Assembly: GCA_016296505.1 (NCBI GenBank)
Contig: JAEDJD010000009.1
Location: forward strand, 1-64,000
Direction of reading: 5' to 3'
Origin: Oscillospiraceae bacterium
GTDB taxonomy: Bacteria; Bacillota; Clostridia; Oscillospirales; Ruminococcaceae
Length of the DNA stretch: 64,000 nucleotides
The notes under the pieces are model-generated. The model searched no databases and was not told where the DNA came from. It worked only from the letters and a program-made list of their open reading frames with translations. Positions 26,070-34,674 of this stretch are shown piece after piece (position 1 is the stretch's first letter; every line of letters starts with the position of its first letter). Both the position numbers and the translations under genes were made by a program.

Positions 26070-27149
26070 ATGATACAAACCGGAAACCCTGTGTTTGAAG
26101 ACGACGATTCCGGACGGCTTTCCAGTCCGGAAATCATTTCGCAGGACGGCGAGCTGGAGGTTACGCTTCGTCCGAAAACACTCAACGATTATATCGGGCA
26201 GGAGCAGGTGAAGCAGAATCTTGCGGTCTATATCGAAGCGGCAAGGCGTCGCAATGAGCCGCTGGATCATGTCCTGCTCTATGGCCCGCCGGGACTCGGA
26301 AAAACAACGCTTTCTGGTATTATTGCACATGAATTGGGCGTGAACCTGCGGATTACATCCGGCCCTGCAATCGAAAAACCCGGCGATCTCGCTGCGTTGC
26401 TGACGAATCTCGGCAGAGGCGATGTGCTGTTTGTCGATGAAATTCATCGTCTTTCACGCGCTGTCGAGGAGATTCTCTATCCGGCGCTTGAAGACAGAGC
26501 GCTGGATATTATGATCGGAAAAGGTCCCTCTGCACGGTCGATTCGTGTGGATTTGCAGCCCTTTACTCTGGTCGGCGCTACCACAAGAGCCGGTCAGCTT
26601 TCTGCACCGCTGCGCGATCGTTTCGGCATTGTACAGCGGTTGGAGCTTTATACGTCGGAACAGCTCTGCGATATTATTCGCAGAAGCGCGATGCTGCTTG
26701 ATATTCCCTGTGAAACAGACGGTGCGCTGGAGCTCGCAAGACGTTCCCGCGGTACGCCGCGTATTGCAAATCGGCTGCTGCGCAGAGTCCGTGATTTTGC
26801 GGATGTGCTCGGTACGGGCGTGATTGATGTGGAGACCACGCGCGAAGCGCTGACGCGTCTTGAAATTGATTCGCTTGGACTGGATAAACTCGATCACCGG
26901 ATGCTGGATATGATGATTCGCGGCTACCACGGCGGACCGGTCGGTCTGGAAACGCTCGCTTCGGCAATCGGTGAGGAAGCGGTCACGCTGGAGGATGTCT
27001 GCGAGCCGTATCTGATGCAGCTCGGAATGCTTGCGCGAACACCGCGCGGCAGAGTGGCAACGCAGCTTGCCTATCAGCATCTCGGTTATCCGGTCGAGGC
27101 TGGTATTGCCGGTCAGCAGTATTCGCTGAGCGATATGCTCAACAGCTGA
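26070..27149 (+). CDS. ruvB: Holliday junction branch migration ATPase RuvB
   Basis: Hexameric AAA+ motor that drives branch migration with RuvA. The 359-residue product has Walker A YGPPGLGKTTLS, Walker B LFVDEIHRL, sensor 1 VGATTRAG, the arginine-finger region LRDRFGI, sensor 2 RGTPRIANRLLRRVRD, and the C-terminal winged-helix domain (YHGGPVGLETLA). Its separation from ruvA by two unrelated genes and about 2.3 kb is unusual. It is followed closely by three small genes of unknown function. Confidence 0.97.
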   Translation: MIQTGNPVFEDDDSGRLSSPEIISQDGELEVTLRPKTLNDYIGQEQVKQNLAVYIEAARRRNEPLDHVLLYGPPGLGKTTLSGIIAHELGVNLRITSGPAIEKPGDLAALLTNLGRGDVLFVDEIHRLSRAVEEILYPALEDRALDIMIGKGPSARSIRVDLQPFTLVGATTRAGQLSAPLRDRFGIVQRLELYTSEQLCDIIRRSAMLLDIPCETDGALELARRSRGTPRIANRLLRRVRDFADVLGTGVIDVETTREALTRLEIDSLGLDKLDHRMLDMMIRGYHGGPVGLETLASAIGEEAVTLEDVCEPYLMQLGMLARTPRGRVATQLAYQHLGYPVEAGIAGQQYSLSDMLNS

Positions 27150-27175
27150 CAATTCAAACCTGACGGGAGAATCCT

Positions 27176-27724
27176 ATGAGCCTCTTGCCAAAACAGAATT
27201 TCAGATTTAATCGTGAGATACCGCTGCCGGAAGGTCTGATTAACGGTCAGGCTCTGGGGGCGGTATCAGGTATGAAATTCGGACTTTCCAATATGGGCCG
27301 CAGCGGATGCGAGGTCATTGCCATATACAATTCGCTGCTGCTGCACCGCCGTCCCGTGCCGTTTCTGGAAATCGCACGCTATATGGAGCGATTTCGGGTA
27401 TTCTTCGGGTTCTGGGGTGCAAATTTTCTGTTTTTAGGGCATTGTCTGAAGCACTATGGGCTTCGGTCGAAGCGCGTCCGTGCGCCGCAAAAGGTCATGG
27501 ACGCCTTAATGAACAGAAAAACAGTCGTTTATGTGTATTGGGTGAAAAAGCGGTTTCGCTCCTCGGTGCATACGGTCGTTCTGCAAATGAGCAGAGATGA
27601 TCTCTGCGTTTACAATGCGTATAATCAGTGCGGCAATGTGCTGCATATCCAAGCTGAAAATTATCTTTGCAACCGAAAGATGATTTTCGGTTATATTATT
27701 GAACAGGAATCAGAAAAAATTTGA
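27176..27724 (+). CDS. Predicted C39/papain-like fold protein
   Basis: A 182-residue protein of no named family that I recognise. The arrangement SGCEVIAIYNSLLL...SSVHTVVLQM...VYNAYN places a Cys, a His and an Asn/Asp in the order expected for a C39-like cysteine peptidase fold, with the Cys at about residue 43. It has no signal peptide or membrane segment, so it would act in the cytoplasm or be a non-secreted modifier. It starts 26 bases after ruvB with GGGAG upstream and is followed at 15 bases by the next gene, so it is probably co-transcribed. Confidence 0.6.
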   Translation: MSLLPKQNFRFNREIPLPEGLINGQALGAVSGMKFGLSNMGRSGCEVIAIYNSLLLHRRPVPFLEIARYMERFRVFFGFWGANFLFLGHCLKHYGLRSKRVRAPQKVMDALMNRKTVVYVYWVKKRFRSSVHTVVLQMSRDDLCVYNAYNQCGNVLHIQAENYLCNRKMIFGYIIEQESEKI

Positions 27725-27739
27725 GGAGCGTAGGGTCAG

Positions 27740-28093
27740 ATGATTACCTTCAATGAAACCTATGATGCGTATATGCTAGAGAAAGACGGGATTTTGTTCC
27801 GTTGGGAGGATAAGCCGGACGCAGAGGCGGAAGCTGCCGCTGTGCGCGCCGCCGCTGCGTATCACAAGAATATCCGTAAAATTGCCGGATTTCTCATTGA
27901 CGATCTGATCCGCGATATCTGGGGGATCAGCGATCCCGATCAGGTGATCGCAAGGCTCGGCAGACCGCAGATTGCACTCGGTCTGCGGCAGGTCGTTTAC
28001 TGTGAGCATCTGTTCGATCAGCTTCATGTCATCAGCTTTGAGTATCTGGACGATGAATTCCTGCAGCTTCAGGCAGTGGATCTCGACGGTTGA
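27740..28093 (+). CDS. Hypothetical protein
   Basis: A 117-residue acidic protein, predicted soluble, with an alanine-rich helix at residues 28-45. No recognised motif. GAGGAG lies about 11 bases before the ATG, and the gene is tightly packed between its neighbours, which supports it being real. Function unknown. Confidence 0.6.
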   Translation: MITFNETYDAYMLEKDGILFRWEDKPDAEAEAAAVRAAAAYHKNIRKIAGFLIDDLIRDIWGISDPDQVIARLGRPQIALGLRQVVYCEHLFDQLHVISFEYLDDEFLQLQAVDLDG

Positions 28094-28109
28094 CTGCAAG
28101 GGGAATCGT

Positions 28110-28754
28110 ATGGCGTTTGATTATAAAAAAGAATACAAAGAGTATTATTCTCCGCCGCGAAAGCCGGAATTGATTGTCATTCCAGAGATGCGGTTTCTGG
28201 CAGTACGCGGTACCGGTAATCCGAATGCTCCGGATGGCGCTTATCAGCAGGCGATTGCACAGCTCTATGCAACCGCGTATACGCTGCGGATGAGCCAGAA
28301 AGCAGGCAAAAACATCGAGGGCTTCTTTGAATACGTCGTGCCGCCGCTGGAAGGGCTGTGGCAGCAGAACGGTATGCAGGGGACAATGCTCGACTATAGC
28401 CGCAAGGATGATTTGAAATGGGTTTCGATGATTCGTCTGCCGGATTTTATCTCCGAAGCGGATGTGCAGTGGGCAATCGCAGAAGCCGGACGCAAAAAGA
28501 AAATCTTCTGCGAGGAGGTCGAATTCTTTACCTATGACGAGGGGCTTTGCGTACAGGCTTTGCATATCGGAAGCTATGACAGCGAGCCGGATACTGTCGC
28601 TCGGATGCTGGAATACCTGACAGAGCAGGAATGTGAAGCGGATCACGCCCATCGCAGACTGCATCATGAGATTTATTTGAGCGATCCGCGTCGGACTGCG
28701 CCGGAAAAATGCAAAACAGTCATCCGGATTCCGGCAAAGCGAATCGGATTGTAG
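28110..28754 (+). CDS. GyrI-like small-molecule-binding domain protein
   Basis: A 214-residue protein starting MAFDYKKEYKEYYSPPRKPELIVIP. The opening pattern (FDYKKEYK.LY.P...P.LI.VP.M.FLAV.G.GNPN) and the later GLCVQALHIGSYDSEP are typical of the Firmicute GyrI-like/SOUL-fold family, some of which bind or hydrolyse small hydrophobic toxins. There is no DNA-binding domain. AAGGGG sits just before the ATG at 28110. The substrate is unknown. Confidence 0.8.
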   Translation: MAFDYKKEYKEYYSPPRKPELIVIPEMRFLAVRGTGNPNAPDGAYQQAIAQLYATAYTLRMSQKAGKNIEGFFEYVVPPLEGLWQQNGMQGTMLDYSRKDDLKWVSMIRLPDFISEADVQWAIAEAGRKKKIFCEEVEFFTYDEGLCVQALHIGSYDSEPDTVARMLEYLTEQECEADHAHRRLHHEIYLSDPRRTAPEKCKTVIRIPAKRIGL

Positions 28755-28779
28755 GAACATATCTGAAAAGAGGGAACAA

Positions 28780-29073
28780 ATGTCACAATCAAAAGAAGAA
28801 ATGGAACGTGCATATTATAACAAAAAGCTGCTTAAAGAGAGTGTGCATGAAGAACTGAAAAATCAGTTGACATGGAAAAGCTTCTTTACTGATTTTATTC
28901 AGTTTTTTCTCGGTATATTCATCGGGAGACTTCTGATTGATCTGATCGGGACGGAAACGCGTTTTCCAAACAAAACCAGCAGATTTATCATAGATGTACT
29001 GATTCTCGCAGCGATCATTCTTATAGTAAAAGTTGTGTGCTACGGCGTCGGAAAGCTGCTGCGCCGCAGTTGA
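28780..29073 (+). CDS. Small membrane protein
   Basis: A 97-residue protein with a charged N-terminal third and two hydrophobic segments (about residues 40-58 and 68-90). GAGGGA lies about 7 bases before the ATG. No family recognised. It sits between the GyrI-like gene and the GlmM-like gene on the same strand. Confidence 0.6.
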   Translation: MSQSKEEMERAYYNKKLLKESVHEELKNQLTWKSFFTDFIQFFLGIFIGRLLIDLIGTETRFPNKTSRFIIDVLILAAIILIVKVVCYGVGKLLRRS

Positions 29074-29153
29074 TAGATCAAAATGAATCCCAACCTTTGG
29101 CGGAGCCGTATTTAAAATTATCGCGCAGCGATACATCAGAGAGGTGAGAGATT

Positions 29154-30545
29154 ATGGGCAGATTTCTGCGGCAGGAGGGTCTGCGCGGCGTTGCAATTAC
29201 AGAGATTACCTGTGAGCTGATGCTGCGGCTTGGCAGAGCGGCGGCGCAGGCAATCGGCAGAACCAGCAATCATCCGCCGGTGTTTTATATTTCGCATGAT
29301 CCGCGGCGCGCGGCTGAGGCGCTGGAAGCCGCGCTCTGTGCCGGAATCTGTGCCGGCGGCGGCATCGCCCAGACACTCGGCGTTCTGCCCTCGTCGGGGC
29401 TTTCGCTGATGCTTTCGGCAGAGGACGCTGAGGCGGGTATCGCGCTTTCCGGCGGCAATCTGCCCTATGAGTCCATTTGTGTGCGGCTTTTTTCCAAGAA
29501 CGGTCTGCCGATGTCCTCGGAGCAGCTTGACGCGATCTCTGCGCTGATGCCCTCAAATGCTGCAATGCCGCTGAAATCACATCAGAATTGCGGCATGATT
29601 TGCAGACAGGATGACGCGGCGCGCCGGTATCTTCGATTGCTTGCGGCACGGCTGAGTACGCCTGCCGATTTCAAGACGGATAAGCCGCTGAAAATTGCCC
29701 TCGATTGTGCAAATGGCGCGGTCAGTGATCTTGCAGCGCCGCTGTTCCGGCATCTTGGCGCGGATGTTCTGCTGCTGAACGATCATCCGGATGGTATGAA
29801 TATTAACCGTGACTGCGGCGTGAAGGAAATGTCGTCGCTGATTCAGTTTGTCAAGGATTATAATTGCAGCGCAGGTTTTGCGTTCGACGGCAATGGCGGC
29901 AGATGTCTTGCGGTCGATGAAAGCGGCGAGCTGCTCGACGGCGACCGGATGCTTGCTATTCTCTGCGAGGAGCAGCTTGCACTGCAAAAGGACGCGCCTG
30001 CCGGCAGACCCAATGTGATGCAGCGCGGCGTCGCTGCTACGGTGATGTCCAATCTCGGATTCCTGCGCTATGCAAAATCGCGTGGAATTCCAGTGCAGAG
30101 TACGCAGCCTGCACCGCAGTTCGTTCTGGATAAGATGCGGAATCTCGGTCTGGCACTTGGCGGCGACGGTTCGGGTTATCTGTATTTTGCGGATGTGCCC
30201 GCGCCGGATGGTCTGATGACCGCAGCGCGATTGTTACAGGCGATGCAGCGGACTGGTAAGCCGCTTGGAACGCTCTCAAATGTTATGGAATATGATCCGC
30301 AGGTCGCGTTCTCCGTTCGGATTCCGCAGTATTGGCGTGAAATCTGGAAGAATGATCCGGAAATTACAGGGTTTATTTCTGCTTGCGAAGCGGAACTCGG
30401 TTCGGATGGCAGAATTCTTGTTCGTGAACGGCGCGATGACGCTTCGATTCGGATTATGCTTGAGGGCAGGGATTTCGGCCGTATTAACAAATACGCATTT
30501 GCGATCGAGGAAGCGATCAGAGTGCGCACCAAAAAGGAGCAATGA
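29154..30545 (+). CDS. GlmM-like phosphohexomutase homologue lacking catalytic residues
   Basis: A 463-residue protein colinear with phosphoglucosamine mutase over all four domains: the start (MGRF...GLRGVAI.E.T.EL...LGRA), DAEAG before the active loop, IALDCANGAVS, and TVMSNLGF. The catalytic motifs are altered. The phosphoserine loop SASHNP reads SGGNLP (Gly101 where the Ser is expected); the metal loop DGDGDR reads DGNGGR (residues 245-250, two Asp lost); the sugar loop GEQSGH reads GDGSGY; and the phosphate loop RPSGTEP is replaced by RERRDDA. It is probably inactive as a mutase and may be a regulatory or scaffolding paralogue (inference). GAGAGGTGAG lies before the ATG. It ends 1 base before the cytidine deaminase start. 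Confidence 0.85.
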   Translation: MGRFLRQEGLRGVAITEITCELMLRLGRAAAQAIGRTSNHPPVFYISHDPRRAAEALEAALCAGICAGGGIAQTLGVLPSSGLSLMLSAEDAEAGIALSGGNLPYESICVRLFSKNGLPMSSEQLDAISALMPSNAAMPLKSHQNCGMICRQDDAARRYLRLLAARLSTPADFKTDKPLKIALDCANGAVSDLAAPLFRHLGADVLLLNDHPDGMNINRDCGVKEMSSLIQFVKDYNCSAGFAFDGNGGRCLAVDESGELLDGDRMLAILCEEQLALQKDAPAGRPNVMQRGVAATVMSNLGFLRYAKSRGIPVQSTQPAPQFVLDKMRNLGLALGGDGSGYLYFADVPAPDGLMTAARLLQAMQRTGKPLGTLSNVMEYDPQVAFSVRIPQYWREIWKNDPEITGFISACEAELGSDGRILVRERRDDASIRIMLEGRDFGRINKYAFAIEEAIRVRTKKEQ

Positions 30546-30546
30546 T

Positions 30547-30969
30547 ATGGAAACGGTCTGGCAGGAAATGTACGACGCAGCAAAAGCTGTTCTGAATGCG
30601 CGCAGAATATCAGATTATATGACCTGCGGCGAGATTTCGGCGGCTGTGCGTTCCAGATCCGGAAACATTTATACCGGAATCTGTGTGGATACCTGTTCTA
30701 CGCTGGGTATTTGTGCGGAGCGAAGCGCAATTTTTGCGATGCTGACAGCAGGGGAGCAGGAGATCGACAAGGTGCTTGCGATTCTTCCCGACGGCAGCAG
30801 CGGCGCGCCATGCGGTGTTTGCCGTGAACTGATGGTGCAGCTCATGCCGCATACTTATCACGATATTGAAATCATGATGGATATGAAGACCGGCAGGACG
30901 ATTACGCTTGGAGAAATCACGCCGGAATGGTGGATCGGCAGTGACGACAGCCATCCTGATTCGCATTAA
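30547..30969 (+). CDS. Cytidine/blasticidin-S deaminase-family protein
   Basis: A 140-residue zinc hydrolase. The metal site is complete: CAERSA (Cys and catalytic Glu) and PCGVCRE (two Cys). Homotetrameric cytidine deaminases of this size convert cytidine or deoxycytidine to uridine in pyrimidine salvage; closely related members act on blasticidin S, so substrate is not certain. The ATG at 30547 follows the previous stop by one base, with AAAGGAGC inside the end of that gene, indicating co-translation. Confidence 0.85.
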   Translation: METVWQEMYDAAKAVLNARRISDYMTCGEISAAVRSRSGNIYTGICVDTCSTLGICAERSAIFAMLTAGEQEIDKVLAILPDGSSGAPCGVCRELMVQLMPHTYHDIEIMMDMKTGRTITLGEITPEWWIGSDDSHPDSH

Positions 30970-31088
30970 TCAAAGTCTTTGATTGGGTTTATGCTGGCAA
31001 TGATCCGATCAGAGATATTCTGAAATGTCATCCGCTTATGCCGGCGGAGAAAAACGGCATCCAATCCTGAACCTTTGGAGATTCATCT

Positions 31089-31955
31089 ATGAGAATTGCA
31101 AAAAACTGGGCGGATTATCGCCTGATTGATACAAAATCCGGAGAGCGTCTGGAGCGCTGGGGCAATATTACGCTGATTCGTCCCGATCCGCAGGTCATCT
31201 GGCAGACAAAGCCGCTGACCGATCTCTGGAATCACGCGGACGGTCACTATCATCGTTCCAAATCGGGCGGCGGACAGTGGGAATATCGCAGAAAACCGCC
31301 GGAGAGCTGGAAAATTCGATATCATGAGCTGCAATTCATCGTGCGCCCGACCGGTTTTAAACATACTGGATTATTCCCTGAGCAGGCAGTCAACTGGGAC
31401 TGGATGCAGGAGACAATCCGTAACGCCGGCAGACCGGTTCGCGTGCTGAATCTGTTTGCGTATACGGGCGGTGCAACGCTTGCTTGCGCGGCGGCTGGCG
31501 CAGAGGTTTGTCATGTGGACGCGGCAAAGGGTATGGTGCAGTGGGCGCGTGAGAATGCCGCTGCGTCGGGACTTTCGGATCAGCCGATCCGCTGGATTGT
31601 GGATGATTGCGAGAAGTTTATCCGCAGAGAGGCGCGCCGCGGCAAGACCTATGACGCAATTATCATGGATCCGCCAAGCTATGGGCGCGGTCCGTCCGGC
31701 GAAATCTGGAAGCTCGAAAACAGTATCTATCCGCTGGTGGAAGCCTGTCTCGATGTGCTGTCGGATCAGCCGCTGTTCTTTTTGCTCAATAGCTATACCA
31801 CAGGGCTTTCGCCTTCCGTTATGGGTTATTTGCTGCACTCGCTGATCGTTCCGAAATTCGGCGGCTCGGTGCAGGCGGATGAGATCGGTCTGCCGGTGGA
31901 GCTTGCAAAGGCGGCATTGCCCTGCGGTGCCACGGCTATTTGGGTCGGCAAATAA
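31089..31955 (+). CDS. Class I SAM-dependent methyltransferase (RlmI/RlmK-like)
   Basis: A 288-residue methyltransferase. It has an N-terminal RNA-contacting region with tandem aromatic and basic residues, then a Rossmann domain with motif I LNLFAYTGGATLACAAAGAEVCHVD and motif IV IIMDPPSYGRG. The DPPSYGRG form is typical of the 23S rRNA m5C methyltransferase RlmI-like group, although the PUA domain of RlmI is lacking. Target RNA is inferred, not shown. CTTTGGAG lies 6 bases upstream of the ATG. Confidence 0.85.
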   Translation: MRIAKNWADYRLIDTKSGERLERWGNITLIRPDPQVIWQTKPLTDLWNHADGHYHRSKSGGGQWEYRRKPPESWKIRYHELQFIVRPTGFKHTGLFPEQAVNWDWMQETIRNAGRPVRVLNLFAYTGGATLACAAAGAEVCHVDAAKGMVQWARENAAASGLSDQPIRWIVDDCEKFIRREARRGKTYDAIIMDPPSYGRGPSGEIWKLENSIYPLVEACLDVLSDQPLFFLLNSYTTGLSPSVMGYLLHSLIVPKFGGSVQADEIGLPVELAKAALPCGATAIWVGK

Positions 31956-31968
31956 GGGTAGCTCTGCA

Positions 31969-32322
31969 ATGTTCGGATTGAGCATATGGGAAAAACTTGA
32001 AAAAAAGCTGCGGCGTCACCCTGAATATACAGAAGGGACAATCATCGCTATTCGGTATGTAAGCAAAGCGGAATTTGCTGAACGATTGATCGCGCATTAC
32101 GGCGGAGTGGAAAATGTTCCGGCTGCAGTCCGGTTTCATCTGGAGCAGCAGGATGAATGTGTCGTTGACATTGCATATACAACAGCATCCGGATTGCAGA
32201 AAGAGCTTCATTGCGGTGGAAATATTGCAGAAAAGCTCAGGGAGCTTGCTGTCGGGGACAAGGTGCAGATTGCGTATGCCGAAATCGACGGCGTGGTGCA
32301 TGGAAAGGTTATACAGAAATGA
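31969..32322 (+). CDS. Hypothetical protein
   Basis: A 117-residue soluble protein beginning MFGLSIWEKLEKKLRR. The pattern GTIIAIRYVSK near residue 25 and the C-terminal VGDKVQIAYAEIDGVVHGKVI suggest a small beta-barrel of the DUF3592/OB-like kind without membrane segments. Function unknown. It overlaps the GNAT gene by 4 bases (ATGA). Confidence 0.6.
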   Translation: MFGLSIWEKLEKKLRRHPEYTEGTIIAIRYVSKAEFAERLIAHYGGVENVPAAVRFHLEQQDECVVDIAYTTASGLQKELHCGGNIAEKLRELAVGDKVQIAYAEIDGVVHGKVIQK

Positions 32323-32795
32323 ACATTCGACGCTGTACCGAATCCGACGCGGAGGCGGCGCAGGTCGTGGCGGTCACGACTGAGATCAGCAACAGCCGCG
32401 ATTATTCGCCGGAATATATCGCGCACCTCAAGCAGACGCATAACGCCGAAGTGCTGATACAGCGCGCAAAAGAGGGACATATGTATGTGATCTGTGACGG
32501 GGAGAACATCGTTGGCACAGGCACGATTGCGCCCTTCTGGGGCAGCGAGACCGAGAGCATCCTGCTGACAAATTTCGTCCTGCCGGACTATCAGGGCAGA
32601 GGACTCGGGCGTCTGCTGATTGAAACGCTGGAACAGGACGAATATGCAAGGCGCGCAAGCCGTATTGAGATTCCGGCATCGCTGACCGCGGTAAATTTCT
32701 ACCGGCATCTCGGCTATGACTATAAAAACGGCGTCACCGAACCCGAGGACGGCTTGATGTACAGACTGGAAAAGTTCCGGTACGCTCCAATTTGA
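32319..32795 (+). CDS. GNAT-family N-acetyltransferase
   Basis: A 158-residue acetyl-CoA-dependent transferase. Motif A is visible as NFVLPDYQGRGLGRLLIETLEQ (acetyl-CoA pyrophosphate-binding QGRGLG), followed by the motif B region AVNFYRHLGYDYKNG. The acceptor substrate cannot be predicted. Translationally coupled to the preceding small gene. Confidence 0.9.
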   Translation: MNIRRCTESDAEAAQVVAVTTEISNSRDYSPEYIAHLKQTHNAEVLIQRAKEGHMYVICDGENIVGTGTIAPFWGSETESILLTNFVLPDYQGRGLGRLLIETLEQDEYARRASRIEIPASLTAVNFYRHLGYDYKNGVTEPEDGLMYRLEKFRYAPI

Positions 32796-32879
32796 TATGA
32801 GACGCCGCGGTGAAAATGTATATGACTGTGAATATTTGGAAATCAGTTCTCCAGAGTAAACAGGAGGTCTGCACTGTCA

Positions 32880-33728
32880 ATGGAATCATTGATCAAAATT
32901 GAAAATGCGCATTTTTCGTATCCGGCAGCGGAGGAAAATGCGAAACCTGTTGAGGTGCTCAAGGGCGTCTCGCTGGAATTTGAACACGGCGAGCTTGTCG
33001 CGGTGCTCGGGCATAACGGCTCGGGCAAATCAACGCTCGCAAAGCTCTTGAATGCCGTCCTGCTCCCCACAGAGGGCAAGGTCACGGTTGCCGGTATGGA
33101 CACAAAGGACGAGGAAAACTTGCTGGAGATCCGGCAGCACGTCGGCATGGTGTTTCAGAATCCCGATAACCAGATCGTTGCCACAATCGTCGAGGAGGAT
33201 GTGGCATTCGGCTTGGAAAATCTCGGCGTGCCAAGCGATGAGATGCGTGTACGCGTCGATCAGGCTTTGCAGGCGGTCGGGATGTATGCGTATCGCAATC
33301 ATGCGCCGCATCAGCTTTCCGGCGGACAGAAGCAGCGCGTCGCGATTGCAGGTATCATTGCGATGCGTCCGGACTGCATTGTGCTTGACGAACCGACCGC
33401 AATGCTCGATCCGCAGGGCAGAAAGGAAGTCATGCGGACGATTAAGCTGCTCAACCGCGATTATGGTATTACCGTCATTTTGATTACGCATGAAATGGAC
33501 GAGGCTGCGCAGTGCGATCGCGTGATTGTTGTCGATCACGGTACGGTGCGGATGGACGCGCCGCCGGAAAAGGTTTTTTCGCACGTACAGGAGATGCGCG
33601 CGCTCGGACTGGATGTTCCGCAGCCGACAGAGCTTTGCGATCTGCTGCGAAAGGCAGGCTATCATCTCGATCCGGAGATCATGACGCCCGAAGCCTGCGC
33701 AGATGCCATTGCGGCGTTGTTGCAATAA
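32880..33728 (+). CDS. ecfA1: ECF transporter ATPase EcfA1
   Basis: One of the two ATPases of the energy-coupling-factor module that powers vitamin and metal uptake with exchangeable S components. 282 residues: Walker A GHNGSGKSTLAK, Q-loop FQNPDNQIV, signature LSGGQKQRVAIAG, Walker B CIVLDEPTAMLDP, and the H-loop ILITHEMDEA. AGGAGG lies 12 bases before the ATG. It forms a unit with ecfA2 and ecfT. No S component is adjacent, which fits a shared group II module. Confidence 0.95.
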   Translation: MESLIKIENAHFSYPAAEENAKPVEVLKGVSLEFEHGELVAVLGHNGSGKSTLAKLLNAVLLPTEGKVTVAGMDTKDEENLLEIRQHVGMVFQNPDNQIVATIVEEDVAFGLENLGVPSDEMRVRVDQALQAVGMYAYRNHAPHQLSGGQKQRVAIAGIIAMRPDCIVLDEPTAMLDPQGRKEVMRTIKLLNRDYGITVILITHEMDEAAQCDRVIVVDHGTVRMDAPPEKVFSHVQEMRALGLDVPQPTELCDLLRKAGYHLDPEIMTPEACADAIAALLQ

Positions 33729-33804
33729 TATGTTTATATTGCGGTATAAACCGCCTTGCGGGAACAGCCGCATAAACATAACATGAGGAAAGGAATAACG
33801 CAGA

Positions 33805-34674
33805 ATGCCGATTCTGGAAGCAAAGAATCTAACCTATACCTACAGCATCGGTTCGCCGTTTGAGAAAACTGCGATTGATCATATTGATTTGCAAATCGAA
33901 CAGGGCGAATTTGTCGGCATCATCGGACATACCGGCTCCGGCAAATCAACCCTGATGCAGATGATGAACGGATTGCTCAAACCGACAGAAGGTACTGTTC
34001 TGCTGAACGGTCAGGATATCTGGCGGAAAGGCTGCGATCGCAGAGCCGTTCGATTTGAAGTCGGACTGGTGTTTCAGTATCCGGAATATCAGCTGTTTGA
34101 AGAGACTGTTTATAAAGATATTGCGTTCGGGCCGAAAAATATGGGGCTGGATGAAAAGGAGATCGACCGCAGAGTGCGCGAAACTGCGGAAGCTGTCGGG
34201 ATTGCGGCAGAGCTGTTTGAAAAGCCGCCCTATGCGCTTTCCGGCGGTCAGAAGCGTAGAGTCGCGATTGCCGGCGTCATGGCAATGGAGCCGAAGGTTC
34301 TGATTCTCGATGAACCGACAGCAGGTCTTGATCCGCAGGGAAGAACGAAAATCCTCATGCAGCTTGCTGCATACCAGAAACGAACCGGCTGTACGGTCAT
34401 GCTTGTCTCGCACAGTATGGAGGATGTTGCGAAATATGTCTCGAAGCTGCTTGTGCTTTCACAGGCAAAGATCGTTTGCTTCGATACGCCTGCAAATGTC
34501 TTTGCGCAGGGTGATTCTCTTGAGGAAATGGGTCTTGCACTGCCGCAGATTACGCGTGTGTTTCATAATCTGCGCGCACGCGGCATTGACTTCGACGACG
34601 AGGTGTATACCGTGAAATACGGCGCGGAGCTGCTGCTGAAAAAACTCGCGGAAAGGGGCGGCGGATCATGCTGA
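33805..34674 (+). CDS. ecfA2: ECF transporter ATPase EcfA2
   Basis: Second ATPase of the ECF module. 289 residues with Walker A GHTGSGKSTLMQ, Q-loop FQYPEYQLFE, signature LSGGQKRRVAIAG, Walker B VLILDEPTAGLDP and H-loop MLVSHSMEDVA. The YPEYQLF stretch is characteristic of EcfA2. AGGAAAGGA lies upstream. It overlaps ecfT by 7 bases. Confidence 0.95.
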   Translation: MPILEAKNLTYTYSIGSPFEKTAIDHIDLQIEQGEFVGIIGHTGSGKSTLMQMMNGLLKPTEGTVLLNGQDIWRKGCDRRAVRFEVGLVFQYPEYQLFEETVYKDIAFGPKNMGLDEKEIDRRVRETAEAVGIAAELFEKPPYALSGGQKRRVAIAGVMAMEPKVLILDEPTAGLDPQGRTKILMQLAAYQKRTGCTVMLVSHSMEDVAKYVSKLLVLSQAKIVCFDTPANVFAQGDSLEEMGLALPQITRVFHNLRARGIDFDDEVYTVKYGAELLLKKLAERGGGSC

